Positions 41,814-49,053 of a stretch of DNA of 64,000 nt are shown here, piece by piece. The notes under the pieces are model-generated. The model made no database searches, was not told the DNA's origin, and worked only from the letters and a program-made list of their open reading frames with translations. How positions within the stretch are numbered: the stretch's first letter is position 1; every line of letters starts with the position of its first letter. Where the stretch lies: contig CAWIHK010000001.1 in the NCBI GenBank assembly GCA_963835935.1, positions 558,001 to 622,000 of the forward strand, read 5' to 3'. Both the position numbers and the translations under genes were made by a program. Source of the stretch: CAWIHK01 sp963835935 (GTDB lineage: Bacteria; Bacteroidota; Ignavibacteria; UBA10030; CAVZMI01).

Positions 41814-43190
41814 ATGGAACAAATTTTATCGTATGTCGAATCGAATAAAGAGCGCTACATCAATGAGCTGAAAGAGTTGCTCGCAATTCCAAGCGTCAGC
41901 AATAATCCGGAAAACAAATCGGATATGCAGCGTTGCGCCGACTGGCTGATCGCGCATTTGAAAAATATCGGGATTGAACATTTGCAGATATTTCAAACCA
42001 ACGGCCACCCGATTGTGTACGGTGATTGGTTGAACGCACCCGGGAAACCAACAGTGCTCATCTATGGTCATTATGATGTTCAGCCGGTTGATCCGCTGGA
42101 ATTGTGGGAATCGCCGCCGTTCGAAGGAACGATCCGGGGTGAGAATTTCTACGCACGCGGTACTGCGGACGACAAAGGCCAGGTATTTATTCATTTTAAA
42201 GCGATAGAAGCTTTTCTAAAAAATGGAGAAGGACTTCCGGTGAATATCAAATTTCTTCTAGAAGGTGAGGAAGAAATTGGAAGCACTAATCTTGAACCAT
42301 TCGTAAAAGAGCATCGCGATCTGTTGAAAGCTGATCTTGTTGTAATCTCGGATTCAGCGATGTATGCTAAAAACATTCCATCCATTTGTTACGGACTCCG
42401 CGGTTTGTGTTACATGGAAATCGAATTAACCGGACCAAATCGGGATCTTCATTCCGGATCGTTTGGCGGAGCGGTTCATAATCCTATTCAAGCTCTTTCT
42501 GAAATTATTGCATCGTTGCACGATAAAAATGGGCGAGTCACAATTCCCGGATTTTATGACGATGTACTTAAACTGACAAAGAAGGAACGGGATGCGTACA
42601 AAAAACTTCCATTCAGCGATACTAAATTTGCGAAAGATTTGGGTTTAAAAAAATTGTACGGTGAAAAAGGATTTACTACACTCGAACGACTTTGGGCGCG
42701 GCCGACATTGGAATGCAACGGGATATGGGGAGGTTTTACAGGTGATGGAGCAAAAACTGTTTTACCGGCAAAGGCATCTGCTAAAATAAGCATGCGACTG
42801 GTTCCTCAGCAGAATCCGTTTGTGATCGCGAAATTGTTTGAGAAACATATAAAGACGCTTGCTCCAAAGACTATCCAAGTAGTTGTAAAAAATTTACATG
42901 GCGGTAAACCGGCGTTGACACCGATTGATAGTCCAGGAGTGCGGGCTGCGGTGGTTGCATTAAAGAAAGCGTTCAACAAGAATCCTTTGTATCAGAGAGA
43001 GGGAGGATCGATTCCCATTGTTGTTCAATTCGAAGAGATTCTCGGCATCTCGACAGTGCTGCTCGGATTCGGATTGCCGGAAGAGAATTCACATTCACCA
43101 AATGAATTTATTTATCTGCCAAATTTCTTTGGAGGCATCAAAACAGTCATCTACTACTTGGATGAATTATCGAGGATGGAAATAAATTGA
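41814..43190 (+). CDS. M20-family dipeptidase/peptidase
   Basis: 458 residues. Zinc peptidase of the M20 dipeptidase group. The first zinc His-Asp pair is in LIYGHYDVQPV (about 84-89), bridging Asp in ARGTADDKGQ, catalytic Glu and ligand Glu in LLEGEEEIGS (about 150-151), and a dimerisation lid domain (about 205-370: GPNRDLHSGSFGGAVHNP...). The last zinc His is in HSPNEFI. It probably cleaves short peptides in the cytosol. It has an AAGGAAA site, and its last codons overlap the next gene as TTGA. Confidence 0.93.
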   Translation: MEQILSYVESNKERYINELKELLAIPSVSNNPENKSDMQRCADWLIAHLKNIGIEHLQIFQTNGHPIVYGDWLNAPGKPTVLIYGHYDVQPVDPLELWESPPFEGTIRGENFYARGTADDKGQVFIHFKAIEAFLKNGEGLPVNIKFLLEGEEEIGSTNLEPFVKEHRDLLKADLVVISDSAMYAKNIPSICYGLRGLCYMEIELTGPNRDLHSGSFGGAVHNPIQALSEIIASLHDKNGRVTIPGFYDDVLKLTKKERDAYKKLPFSDTKFAKDLGLKKLYGEKGFTTLERLWARPTLECNGIWGGFTGDGAKTVLPAKASAKISMRLVPQQNPFVIAKLFEKHIKTLAPKTIQVVVKNLHGGKPALTPIDSPGVRAAVVALKKAFNKNPLYQREGGSIPIVVQFEEILGISTVLLGFGLPEENSHSPNEFIYLPNFFGGIKTVIYYLDELSRMEIN

Positions 43191-43735
43191 GAATCTACAC
43201 AAAAACAGGCGACAAAGGCGATACATCTTTTTTCGGCGGGGAGCGAGTTTCCAAAGATGATGTACGCATCGAAGCTTACGGCGCGATCGATGAATTGAAT
43301 ACAATTCTCGGGATTGTCCGCGCGGCTTCAATACCTGAAGGAATAGATCGAATTCTCGGTGTTCTTCAAAATCATTTGTTCGTTGTAGGCGCAGATCTCG
43401 CGACTCCATTGGATAAGAATAAAAATTCAAAAATTCCACGGATTGGCGCCGAGCACACAAAATTGGTTGAACAGTTTATCGATATGAGCGATGCACAGCT
43501 TCCGGAGTTAAAAAACTTTATTCTTCCTGTCGGTACGGAAGTTTCGGCAAGGCTCCACTTTGCTCGCGCAGTTTGTAGGAGGGCAGAACGGCTGGTGGTT
43601 GGCGCAACGCGTCGTGCAATTCTAAATCCGGAAGTGATCGTTTATCTCAATCGATTATCCGATCTTCTCTTCGTTTTAGCCCGTCGCGCAAATCACGAAG
43701 CAGGAGTAATGGATATACCGTGGAGTTCAGAATAA
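43187..43735 (+). CDS. PduO-type cob(I)alamin adenosyltransferase
   Basis: 182 residues. Adenosylates corrinoids to give adenosylcobalamin. Signature: RIYTKTGDKGDTSFFGGERVSKDD at the N-terminus, then YGAIDELNTILGIVRA, LHFARAVCRRAERLVV (the conserved RxxxRRAER) and YLNRLSDLLFVLARRAN. The start is a TTG whose last two bases open the TGA of the peptidase gene (TTGA overlap), with GAGGATGGA about 8 bases before it; no ATG is available. No cobalamin riboswitch is visible. Confidence 0.92.
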   Translation: MRIYTKTGDKGDTSFFGGERVSKDDVRIEAYGAIDELNTILGIVRAASIPEGIDRILGVLQNHLFVVGADLATPLDKNKNSKIPRIGAEHTKLVEQFIDMSDAQLPELKNFILPVGTEVSARLHFARAVCRRAERLVVGATRRAILNPEVIVYLNRLSDLLFVLARRANHEAGVMDIPWSSE

Positions 43736-43755
43736 TTGTAAAACTATTTATTAAA

Positions 43756-43989
43756 TGATGTTACGCAAATAGCCATTTCCTGTAGTGGTCACTTCTGCCG
43801 AAGGCATGGCTTCGCCAGATACGATCCCGACTTCCGTCGGGATCACTCAGTGACCATGCTAATTTGTTGTGACACCGAGCATAGCCGAGGTGTCGGTTAC
43901 CGAGTGATCCGCCAGTCTCTTTGGCGGATTCTATCGAGGTAACCCATAAACACGATACTTCATAATTATTATCATTTTGCGTAACATCA
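43756..43989. mobile_element. MITE-like structured element, REP/BIME-like locus 2
   Basis: Bounded by a perfect 14-bp inverted repeat, TGATGTTACGCAAA (43756-43769) and its complement (43976-43989). Inside are two hairpin units: stem GGTCACT (43787-43793)/AGTGACC (43849-43855) enclosing a 9-bp stem (43823-43831 with 43836-43844); and stem GGTTACC (43895-43901)/GGTAACC (43938-43944) enclosing an 8-bp stem (43907-43914 with 43922-43929). A smaller GACACC/GGTGTC hairpin (43871-43894) lies between. It carries the words GAGTGATCC and TATCGA shared with the locus at 30827. No reading frame; no target duplication seen. It fills most of the 340-base gap between two plus-strand genes. Confidence 0.65.
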
Positions 43990-44075
43990 GTTATCAATTC
44001 ATTTCATCAAGATCAAAAATATTGTTCTTTGGTATCTATCTTATTCTTCATGTCAAAAATGGTTTGTAAATTATC

Positions 44076-45242
44076 ATGACTTACGACGCCGTTATCGTCG
44101 GTGCCGGTGCGGCCGGACTTTTCTGTGCAATTCGTGCTGGAAAACGTGGTAGATCCGTACTTGTGATTGAACATCAGCGCGAAGTCGGGAAGAAAATTCG
44201 AATCTCCGGCGGCAGGCGATGTAATTTTACAAACATCAATGCACGTTACGATAATTATCTTTCCGACAATCCCGACTTCTGCCGCTCGGCATTGTCGCGC
44301 TACACGCCGAACGATTTTATTAAATTTGTGAAGGAACATAGGATTTCATTCCATGAGAAAAAGGATGGCCAACTATTTTGCGATGGAAGTTCTCAGGATA
44401 TTGCCGACCTTCTTCTTCAGGAGTGCAAACATGCGGGTGTAATAATATGGACTGGCAGGAAGATTAATAAGGTTTCGAAATCCGATCAATTTGTCCTCGA
44501 ACTTGCCGGCGAATCGATAAGAACGAATGCATTGGTAATTGCAACCGGCGGGTTATCGATACCGTCACTTGGAGCTTCCGGTTTTGGTTATTTAATTGCA
44601 CGACAATTTGGGTTGAATATTATTCCATGCCGGCCGGGGCTCGTTCCGTTAATCCTGAAAGAAAGCGAGAGAAAATATTCTGCAGCGCTGAGCGGAGTAT
44701 CCATGCCTGTTGAAGTTTGTTGTGGAAAAATAAAATTTCAGGACGATCTTCTCTTTACTCATCGAGGTCTGAGCGGCCCCGCAATTCTTCAGATCTCGTC
44801 TTACTGGAACGACGAGAATTCAATCGATATAGATTTATTCCCTGCTTCAAATCTTGAGAAATTATTATGGGAGAGAAAAATGAGCGGACAGAATATTTGT
44901 TCCGTCTTCGCAGAATTCTTTCCGAAAGGGTTTGCGAAACTCTGGTGTGAAAAAAAACAATTAAAAAAACGAATGAACGACTTAACAAAAAAAGAGATTG
45001 CAGAGATAGCCGCGTCACTTCATTGTTGGAGGATCGTCCCGGCGAGGAGTGAAGGATATTCGAAAGCGGAGGTAACTGTGGGAGGAATCGACACGAATGA
45101 ACTTTCGCCGAGATCGATGGAATCTAAAAAAATAAAAGGACTATTCTTTATCGGTGAAGTTTTAGATGTGACCGGTTGGTTAGGGGGATATAATTTTCAG
45201 TGGGCATGGTCATCGGGATATGCAGCGGGGAATTTTTTATAA
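44076..45242 (+). CDS. YhiN/HI0933-family NAD(P)/FAD-dependent flavoprotein
   Basis: 388 residues. FAD-binding motif VIVGAGAAGLFCAIRAGKRG (about 6-25), then VGKKIRISGGRRCNFTN, the diagnostic block of the HI0933 family, ATGGLSIPSLGASGFGY, LLFTHRGLSGPAILQISSYW, and at the C-terminus EVTVGGIDTNELSPRSMESK..GLFFIGEVLDVTGWLGGYNFQWAWSSGYAAG. Family members are poorly characterised reductases/oxidoreductases; the substrate is unknown. Preceded by the structured repeat element. Confidence 0.92.
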   Translation: MTYDAVIVGAGAAGLFCAIRAGKRGRSVLVIEHQREVGKKIRISGGRRCNFTNINARYDNYLSDNPDFCRSALSRYTPNDFIKFVKEHRISFHEKKDGQLFCDGSSQDIADLLLQECKHAGVIIWTGRKINKVSKSDQFVLELAGESIRTNALVIATGGLSIPSLGASGFGYLIARQFGLNIIPCRPGLVPLILKESERKYSAALSGVSMPVEVCCGKIKFQDDLLFTHRGLSGPAILQISSYWNDENSIDIDLFPASNLEKLLWERKMSGQNICSVFAEFFPKGFAKLWCEKKQLKKRMNDLTKKEIAEIAASLHCWRIVPARSEGYSKAEVTVGGIDTNELSPRSMESKKIKGLFFIGEVLDVTGWLGGYNFQWAWSSGYAAGNFL

Positions 45243-45803
45243 ACGTGAAAAATATCGAAGATCGAAGGTGAGAAGAAAAATGCTTAAAATCACTTGCTTT
45301 TTAAAGCGGAATTAATTTATATTATACATAGAATTCGCGTTAAACATCTATATCCGGTCATTAAATTGAAGTGATGTGAACATTTTTAAAAATGTTTCGT
45401 CACAATTGTATGAAGGTTAATAAAGTGTTTAGATGCAGTTCTACTCTCGCACAAAAAAAACTCTGTCAAGAAAAATAATGCTTGCCTCGAGAACCGAGGA
45501 TAAGCAGGCTTTCATTTTACGTGATGTTTGTTGGTAGGGGGGAAGGCGAACAAAACGGCTGATGTTCGGTGATAGCCCGAATTTTAAAATTAACTTTTTC
45601 CCTTTATCAAAAATTAATCTCATCACGTAAGAAGCTTTGGCTGTATTTTACGATAATAATAATATAACACTGGAAAATTTTCTAAGACTTAATAGTAAAT
45701 AGAAAACTTTTTAATAGTTCTCTTTGTTTTACTAGTAGGTTTCCCGAATTGTTAAATCAAATTAGTTACATAAAACCCGATACTCATTTTTAAAGGATAG
45801 AAT
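45243..45803. other. 561-base noncoding gap with several stem-loops
   Basis: No convincing gene. Structured parts: an 18-bp perfect palindrome AACATTTTT/AAAAATGTT (45379-45396), a hairpin CCTCG-AGAAC-CGAGG near 45485-45499 with flanking GCTT/AAGC pairing, and a 10-bp inverted repeat TTACGTGATG (45517-45526)/CATCACGTAA (45621-45630) enclosing CGAACA..TGTTCG and CGGCT..AGCC pairings. The last third is AT-rich and carries a GGAT ribosome-binding site before the next gene. Confidence 0.45.
45475..45632. ncRNA. Candidate structured RNA
   Basis: The nested pairings listed for this gap (an outer 10-bp stem with inner stems that overlap like a pseudoknot, plus a hairpin just before it) look like a folded RNA and not like random intergenic DNA. 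Strand is not certain. It does not match tmRNA, RNase P or a riboswitch that I know, and no terminator with a T tract was seen. Confidence 0.3.
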
Positions 45804-46184
45804 ATGGATTATAATCGAAGACCGCCGTCCCCCTATAACAATCGCTACCCGAACAAGTTTAATCGGAATTACAATAACTATAACAATCGTCCAACTGACG
45901 AGTTCGAACAGCCCAAACAGGTGAGACGGTATGAAGTGAATGCCGGAGAAAGAATTTTTGTCAGAAATTCTCCGAACGTATTCACCCATGCAGTTGTGGG
46001 GCGCAGGGAAGGAAAGCCGATTGAAGTACTAAAATGGTGTATGAATACTCAGCAGGCTGAAATTGAGATAAGTTTACGCGGTAATGCAGGATATGTCGAG
46101 CTACGTGTTCTCGAAGCTCAAGTCCTACCATACAGAAAAGAAATTACAGATTCTAAAGGCCAACCACCGAAGACAGATAAATAG
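45804..46184 (+). CDS. Unrecognised 126-residue protein with Asn/Arg/Tyr/Pro-rich N-terminus
   Basis: The first 35 residues are low complexity (NRRPPSPYNNRYPNKF and NYNNYNNRP), probably disordered and nucleic-acid friendly. The rest (about 40-115) is a compact beta-rich domain: RRYEVNAGERIFVRNSPNVFTHAVVGRREGKPIEVLKWCMN, ISLRGNAGYVELRVLEAQVLP. No family is recognised. An AAAGGAT site precedes the ATG by 7 bases. It is a lone gene between large noncoding gaps. Confidence 0.55.
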   Translation: MDYNRRPPSPYNNRYPNKFNRNYNNYNNRPTDEFEQPKQVRRYEVNAGERIFVRNSPNVFTHAVVGRREGKPIEVLKWCMNTQQAEIEISLRGNAGYVELRVLEAQVLPYRKEITDSKGQPPKTDK

Positions 46185-46546
46185 GCCGAAGAGAAAAAAA
46201 ATCGATTCACCATTTATCGTATCATCGATGCAAACAAGGGGAAGAACCGCATTTTATTGATTTTTCAATTAATCGATATTCACGAGTTGTAGAAGTGTGA
46301 AATTGACATTTTTTTCGGCAAGAAAGAAAGCGGGTCTTGAAATTGTTCCAATGGCTATCCTTGCATCCGTTTGTTATAAGGCTTATAGACATCCTTATCT
46401 TTCATTCAGAAGAATAATCCATTCTTTGAGAAAATACCTCAGTGTGGTGTAGCCGCGACAAAAAGTATAAAATGTCTTTATAATAAAATTCCCTCGAAAA
46501 GAAATAGATGATAAAATTGTGGGTGAGGCGGTTACTTGTAAGACAA
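46185..46546. other. Noncoding gap before the TonB-family gene's terminator
   Basis: About 360 bases without a gene I would support. A 49-codon frame from a TTG at 46303 to a TAG at 46452 exists but has no ribosome-binding site or recognisable content. No tRNA or strong stem-loop apart from the terminator at its right edge. Confidence 0.35.
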
Positions 46547-46579
46547 AAAAAACACCGGTCATGCTAGCCGGTGTTTTTT
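46547..46579. terminator. Bidirectional rho-independent terminator
   Basis: 12-bp stem (AAAAACACCGG core, 46547-46558, with 46568-46579) and 9-base loop, A tract on the left and T tract on the right. It lies 18 bases beyond the stop of the TonB-family gene (minus) and ends that transcript. Confidence 0.9.
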
Positions 46580-46596
46580 AAAACAAAAATTCAATC

Positions 46597-48795
46597 TTAT
46601 TGGAATGTAAATTTTAAAGTCATCTCGCCCGGATATGGTTTATCATTCACAATTCTGGGCGTGAATTTGTATTTCATCGCAGCCTCAATACAGGGATCCT
46701 TCAAGGTTTCCGGAGGATTGCCGACGATCTCGGCCTTTATCGGATTTCCGTTCTCATCAATTGTTACTTTCACCATAACCGTTCCCGTTTGTCCCATACG
46801 GCGTGCGATGTCCGGATAGTTGGGTACGACTCTCTTAATTATGGCGTTACTTCTGTTTGGAATTTTCGGTGCAACCGTCGTTGGTGCGCTTGTTTTTTGT
46901 TCTGCAGCAGGCGGATTATTTGCCGGCGCCGGTTGTTGCACAGGTTGTTGTGTTGGTTGTTGTTGTACCGGTTGTTGTATTGGTTGTTGTTCTGGTTGTT
47001 GTTGAACTGGCCGCTGTTGTGTCGGTTGAGTTTGTGATGGTGTTTGTTGTCTTGAAGTATTTTTTTCAGGTTGTGGTTGTGCATTCGCAGGTGCAGTTTG
47101 ATTAGACGAAGCAGCGGGTTGTGAAGCGTTGCCCTGTTGAGCTTGTGGTTGCTGTTGAGCCGTTTCATTTGCAGCTACTTGAGACTGTTGATTGTACGTC
47201 ACGGCAGCTGGTACGGCCGGACGTTTTCCTTTAAACATTTGTAATATACCAAAAGTAACTGCTATAAGAATGACAGCGGCAACTGCATATGTAATTCCTT
47301 TTTTACTCTTAGATCCGCCTTTCTCACCGCGATCATGAGATAACGATTCTGAATGGCTAGCAGCTTCAGCAGTGGCGTATTCTTCTTCCGCGGGTTCGTG
47401 TAATTTTTCTTCAGGGTGTACAACCTTTTCATGATCGGTTCGCTCAATCTCTTCTCGTCTTCGCTGTTCGATCGCAATACGTGTGGCTTCTTCTTTTTTT
47501 CTCCGTTCATCGTCTGCTCTACGCCTAGCTTCTTCTTCAGCTTTCCTGCGCGCTTCTTCTGCTTTTCGCTTGGCTTCTTCTTCAGCTCTTTTACGTGCTT
47601 CTTCTGCTTTTCGCTTGGCTTCTTCTTCAGCTCTTTTACGTGCTTCTTCTGCTTTTCGTTTGGCTTCTTCTTCAGCTCTTCTACGTGCCTCTTCTGCTTT
47701 TCGCTTGGCTTCTTCTTCAGCTCTTCTACGCGCTTCTTCTGCTTTTCGCTTGGCTTCTTCTTCGGCTTTGCGTTTAGCTTCTTCCTCGGCTCTTCTGCGT
47801 GCTTCTTCTGCTTTTCGCTTGGCTTCTTCTTCGGCCTTGCGTTTAGCTTCTTCCTCGGCTCTTCTGCGTGCTTCTTCTGCTTTTTCTTCTTCGGCTTTGC
47901 GTTTAGCTTCTTCCTCGGCTCTTCTGCGCGCTTCTTCTGCTTTTCGCTTGGCTTCTTCTTCGGCTCTATGTTTAGCTTCTTCTGCTCTACGTTTAGCTTC
48001 TTCTTCGGCTCTACGCTTAGCTTCTTCTTCAGCTTTCCGTTTAGCTTCTTCTGCAGCTACACGCCTATCTTCTTCTTGTTGTGCAGCTTCGTTTTCTTTT
48101 TCCTGCGCTGTTAAAGCTTCCTGTAACATTTTTAATCTATCTTCGCATTCCTGAACACGAACATCGGAGGGATCAATCATGAATGCCTGCATCAAGTAAT
48201 CTGTTGCTGTGGCAGCATCGCCTGAAATAATTGCATCATCTGCCTTAGCTAATAATTGTTCCAGTTCACTATTAGAAGAAGGCGGAGCTGAAGGAGCGGA
48301 TTCTTTTTCCGGCTCGGTTTCGGGTAAAGAATATTGCCCGGAACTCGATTCTCGGATCGTAGTTATTCTTTGTGCTAGTACATCAATCGCGAGGTTCGTC
48401 GGGTCGATCATATAAGCTTGAGTGACGACATCCATTGCTTCATCAAATTCAGACTTCGCTAATAATTCTTCTGCTTTTTTGAGGTATGCTTCAACGGTTG
48501 GATCCATACCTGCAATGGATTGTTCGATAGCCTCTGAAGAGCGATGAGCTGATGCCTCCTCACTTTCGGATTGGAGTTCGTGGATGCGCTCGCGATATGC
48601 CTGAATATACATGTTTCGCGGGTCAAGCTGTTTTGCCAAGTTTAATTGCTCAAGCGCTTTTTCATAATTCTTTTCTTTGATGTATCTCTCAGCTTCTTTA
48701 AGATACTGGCTGACATTGTCGCGGTCAGCCGCCGATAAAGTTGTTTTTTGAGCGACTGGCATAACGTTCTTAGATTGACTTTTAAATGGTTTCAC
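46597..48795 (-). CDS. TonB-family protein with TPR repeats and a long charged single alpha-helix
   Basis: 732 residues from a GTG (an ATG 11 codons later is an alternative). Order of parts: three TPR-like units (about 24-70, 98-145, 172-225: YLKEAERYIKEKNYEKALEQL, AYLKKAEELLAKSEFDEAM), a charged helix of about 195 residues built from AKRKAEEARRRAEEE repeats (about 245-440), one membrane helix (about 499-521), a Pro/Gln/Asn-rich linker, and a C-terminal TonB domain (about 645-732: VVPNYPDIARRMGQTGTVMVKVTIDENG...KFTPRIVNDKPYPGEMTLKFTF). The TPRs and helix would be cytoplasmic and the TonB part periplasmic. No ExbB/ExbD genes are in the window. Confidence 0.85.
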   Translation of the reverse strand: MKPFKSQSKNVMPVAQKTTLSAADRDNVSQYLKEAERYIKEKNYEKALEQLNLAKQLDPRNMYIQAYRERIHELQSESEEASAHRSSEAIEQSIAGMDPTVEAYLKKAEELLAKSEFDEAMDVVTQAYMIDPTNLAIDVLAQRITTIRESSSGQYSLPETEPEKESAPSAPPSSNSELEQLLAKADDAIISGDAATATDYLMQAFMIDPSDVRVQECEDRLKMLQEALTAQEKENEAAQQEEDRRVAAEEAKRKAEEEAKRRAEEEAKRRAEEAKHRAEEEAKRKAEEARRRAEEEAKRKAEEEKAEEARRRAEEEAKRKAEEEAKRKAEEARRRAEEEAKRKAEEEAKRKAEEARRRAEEEAKRKAEEARRRAEEEAKRKAEEARKRAEEEAKRKAEEARKRAEEEAKRKAEEARRKAEEEARRRADDERRKKEEATRIAIEQRRREEIERTDHEKVVHPEEKLHEPAEEEYATAEAASHSESLSHDRGEKGGSKSKKGITYAVAAVILIAVTFGILQMFKGKRPAVPAAVTYNQQSQVAANETAQQQPQAQQGNASQPAASSNQTAPANAQPQPEKNTSRQQTPSQTQPTQQRPVQQQPEQQPIQQPVQQQPTQQPVQQPAPANNPPAAEQKTSAPTTVAPKIPNRSNAIIKRVVPNYPDIARRMGQTGTVMVKVTIDENGNPIKAEIVGNPPETLKDPCIEAAMKYKFTPRIVNDKPYPGEMTLKFTFQ
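47520..48060. repeat. In-gene tandem repeats of about 45 bases (TonB-family protein)
   Basis: Minus-strand coding repeats of a 15-residue unit AKRKAEEARRRAEEE, with some 8-residue half units (AKRKAEEE). The copies are near identical at DNA level, so copy number may vary by slippage. This is coding sequence, not CRISPR: there are no spacers. Confidence 0.85.
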
Positions 48796-48862
48796 ATTGC
48801 CCCCATCTTGCCAATGTCTTCATAACTTTACACTCCTGCCCGGCAAACGTTTATAGCATCAT

Positions 48863-48905
48863 AACAGCTAATGCCTTGCGGCATTAGCTGTTGTTTATAA
48901 TTTTT
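48863..48905 (+). terminator. Strong hairpin in a divergent promoter region
   Basis: 13-bp perfect stem AACAGCTAATGCC (48863-48875) and GGCATTAGCTGTT (48880-48892), TTGC tetraloop, followed on the plus strand by GTTTATAATTTTTT. There is no plus-strand gene upstream to terminate: the TonB-family gene begins at 48795 on the minus strand. It may end a small RNA or act in the leader of the gene at 49054. Confidence 0.6.
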
Positions 48906-49053
48906 TATACTTTTTCAGATGTGCTTATCTACACATTACTTCTTTTATGAAATATAAAGAGTGGTTTAAGCAAAGTCAATAATAATTCGTTTTTTGGGTT
49001 GTAAATGTCACAAAACGTGATTTTTATTGCGGTATATATTAAATGAGCCCTAA

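Noticed and set aside
45441..45626. 61-codon minus-strand frame
   Set aside because: No homology visible, no ribosome-binding site, and it overlaps the structured inverted repeats.
46303..46452. 49-codon plus-strand frame from TTG
   Set aside because: Open by chance length; start and content unsupported.
47520..48060. Regular repeats that could suggest a CRISPR array
   Set aside because: The repeats are adjacent, in frame and encode a charged helix; there are no unique spacers and no cas genes.
47416..48154. Two long plus-strand reading frames rich in Phe/Ser/Cys or Ala/Ser
   Set aside because: They are antisense shadows of the repetitive TonB-family gene; low complexity from the 45-base repeats keeps stops away. 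No ribosome-binding site.
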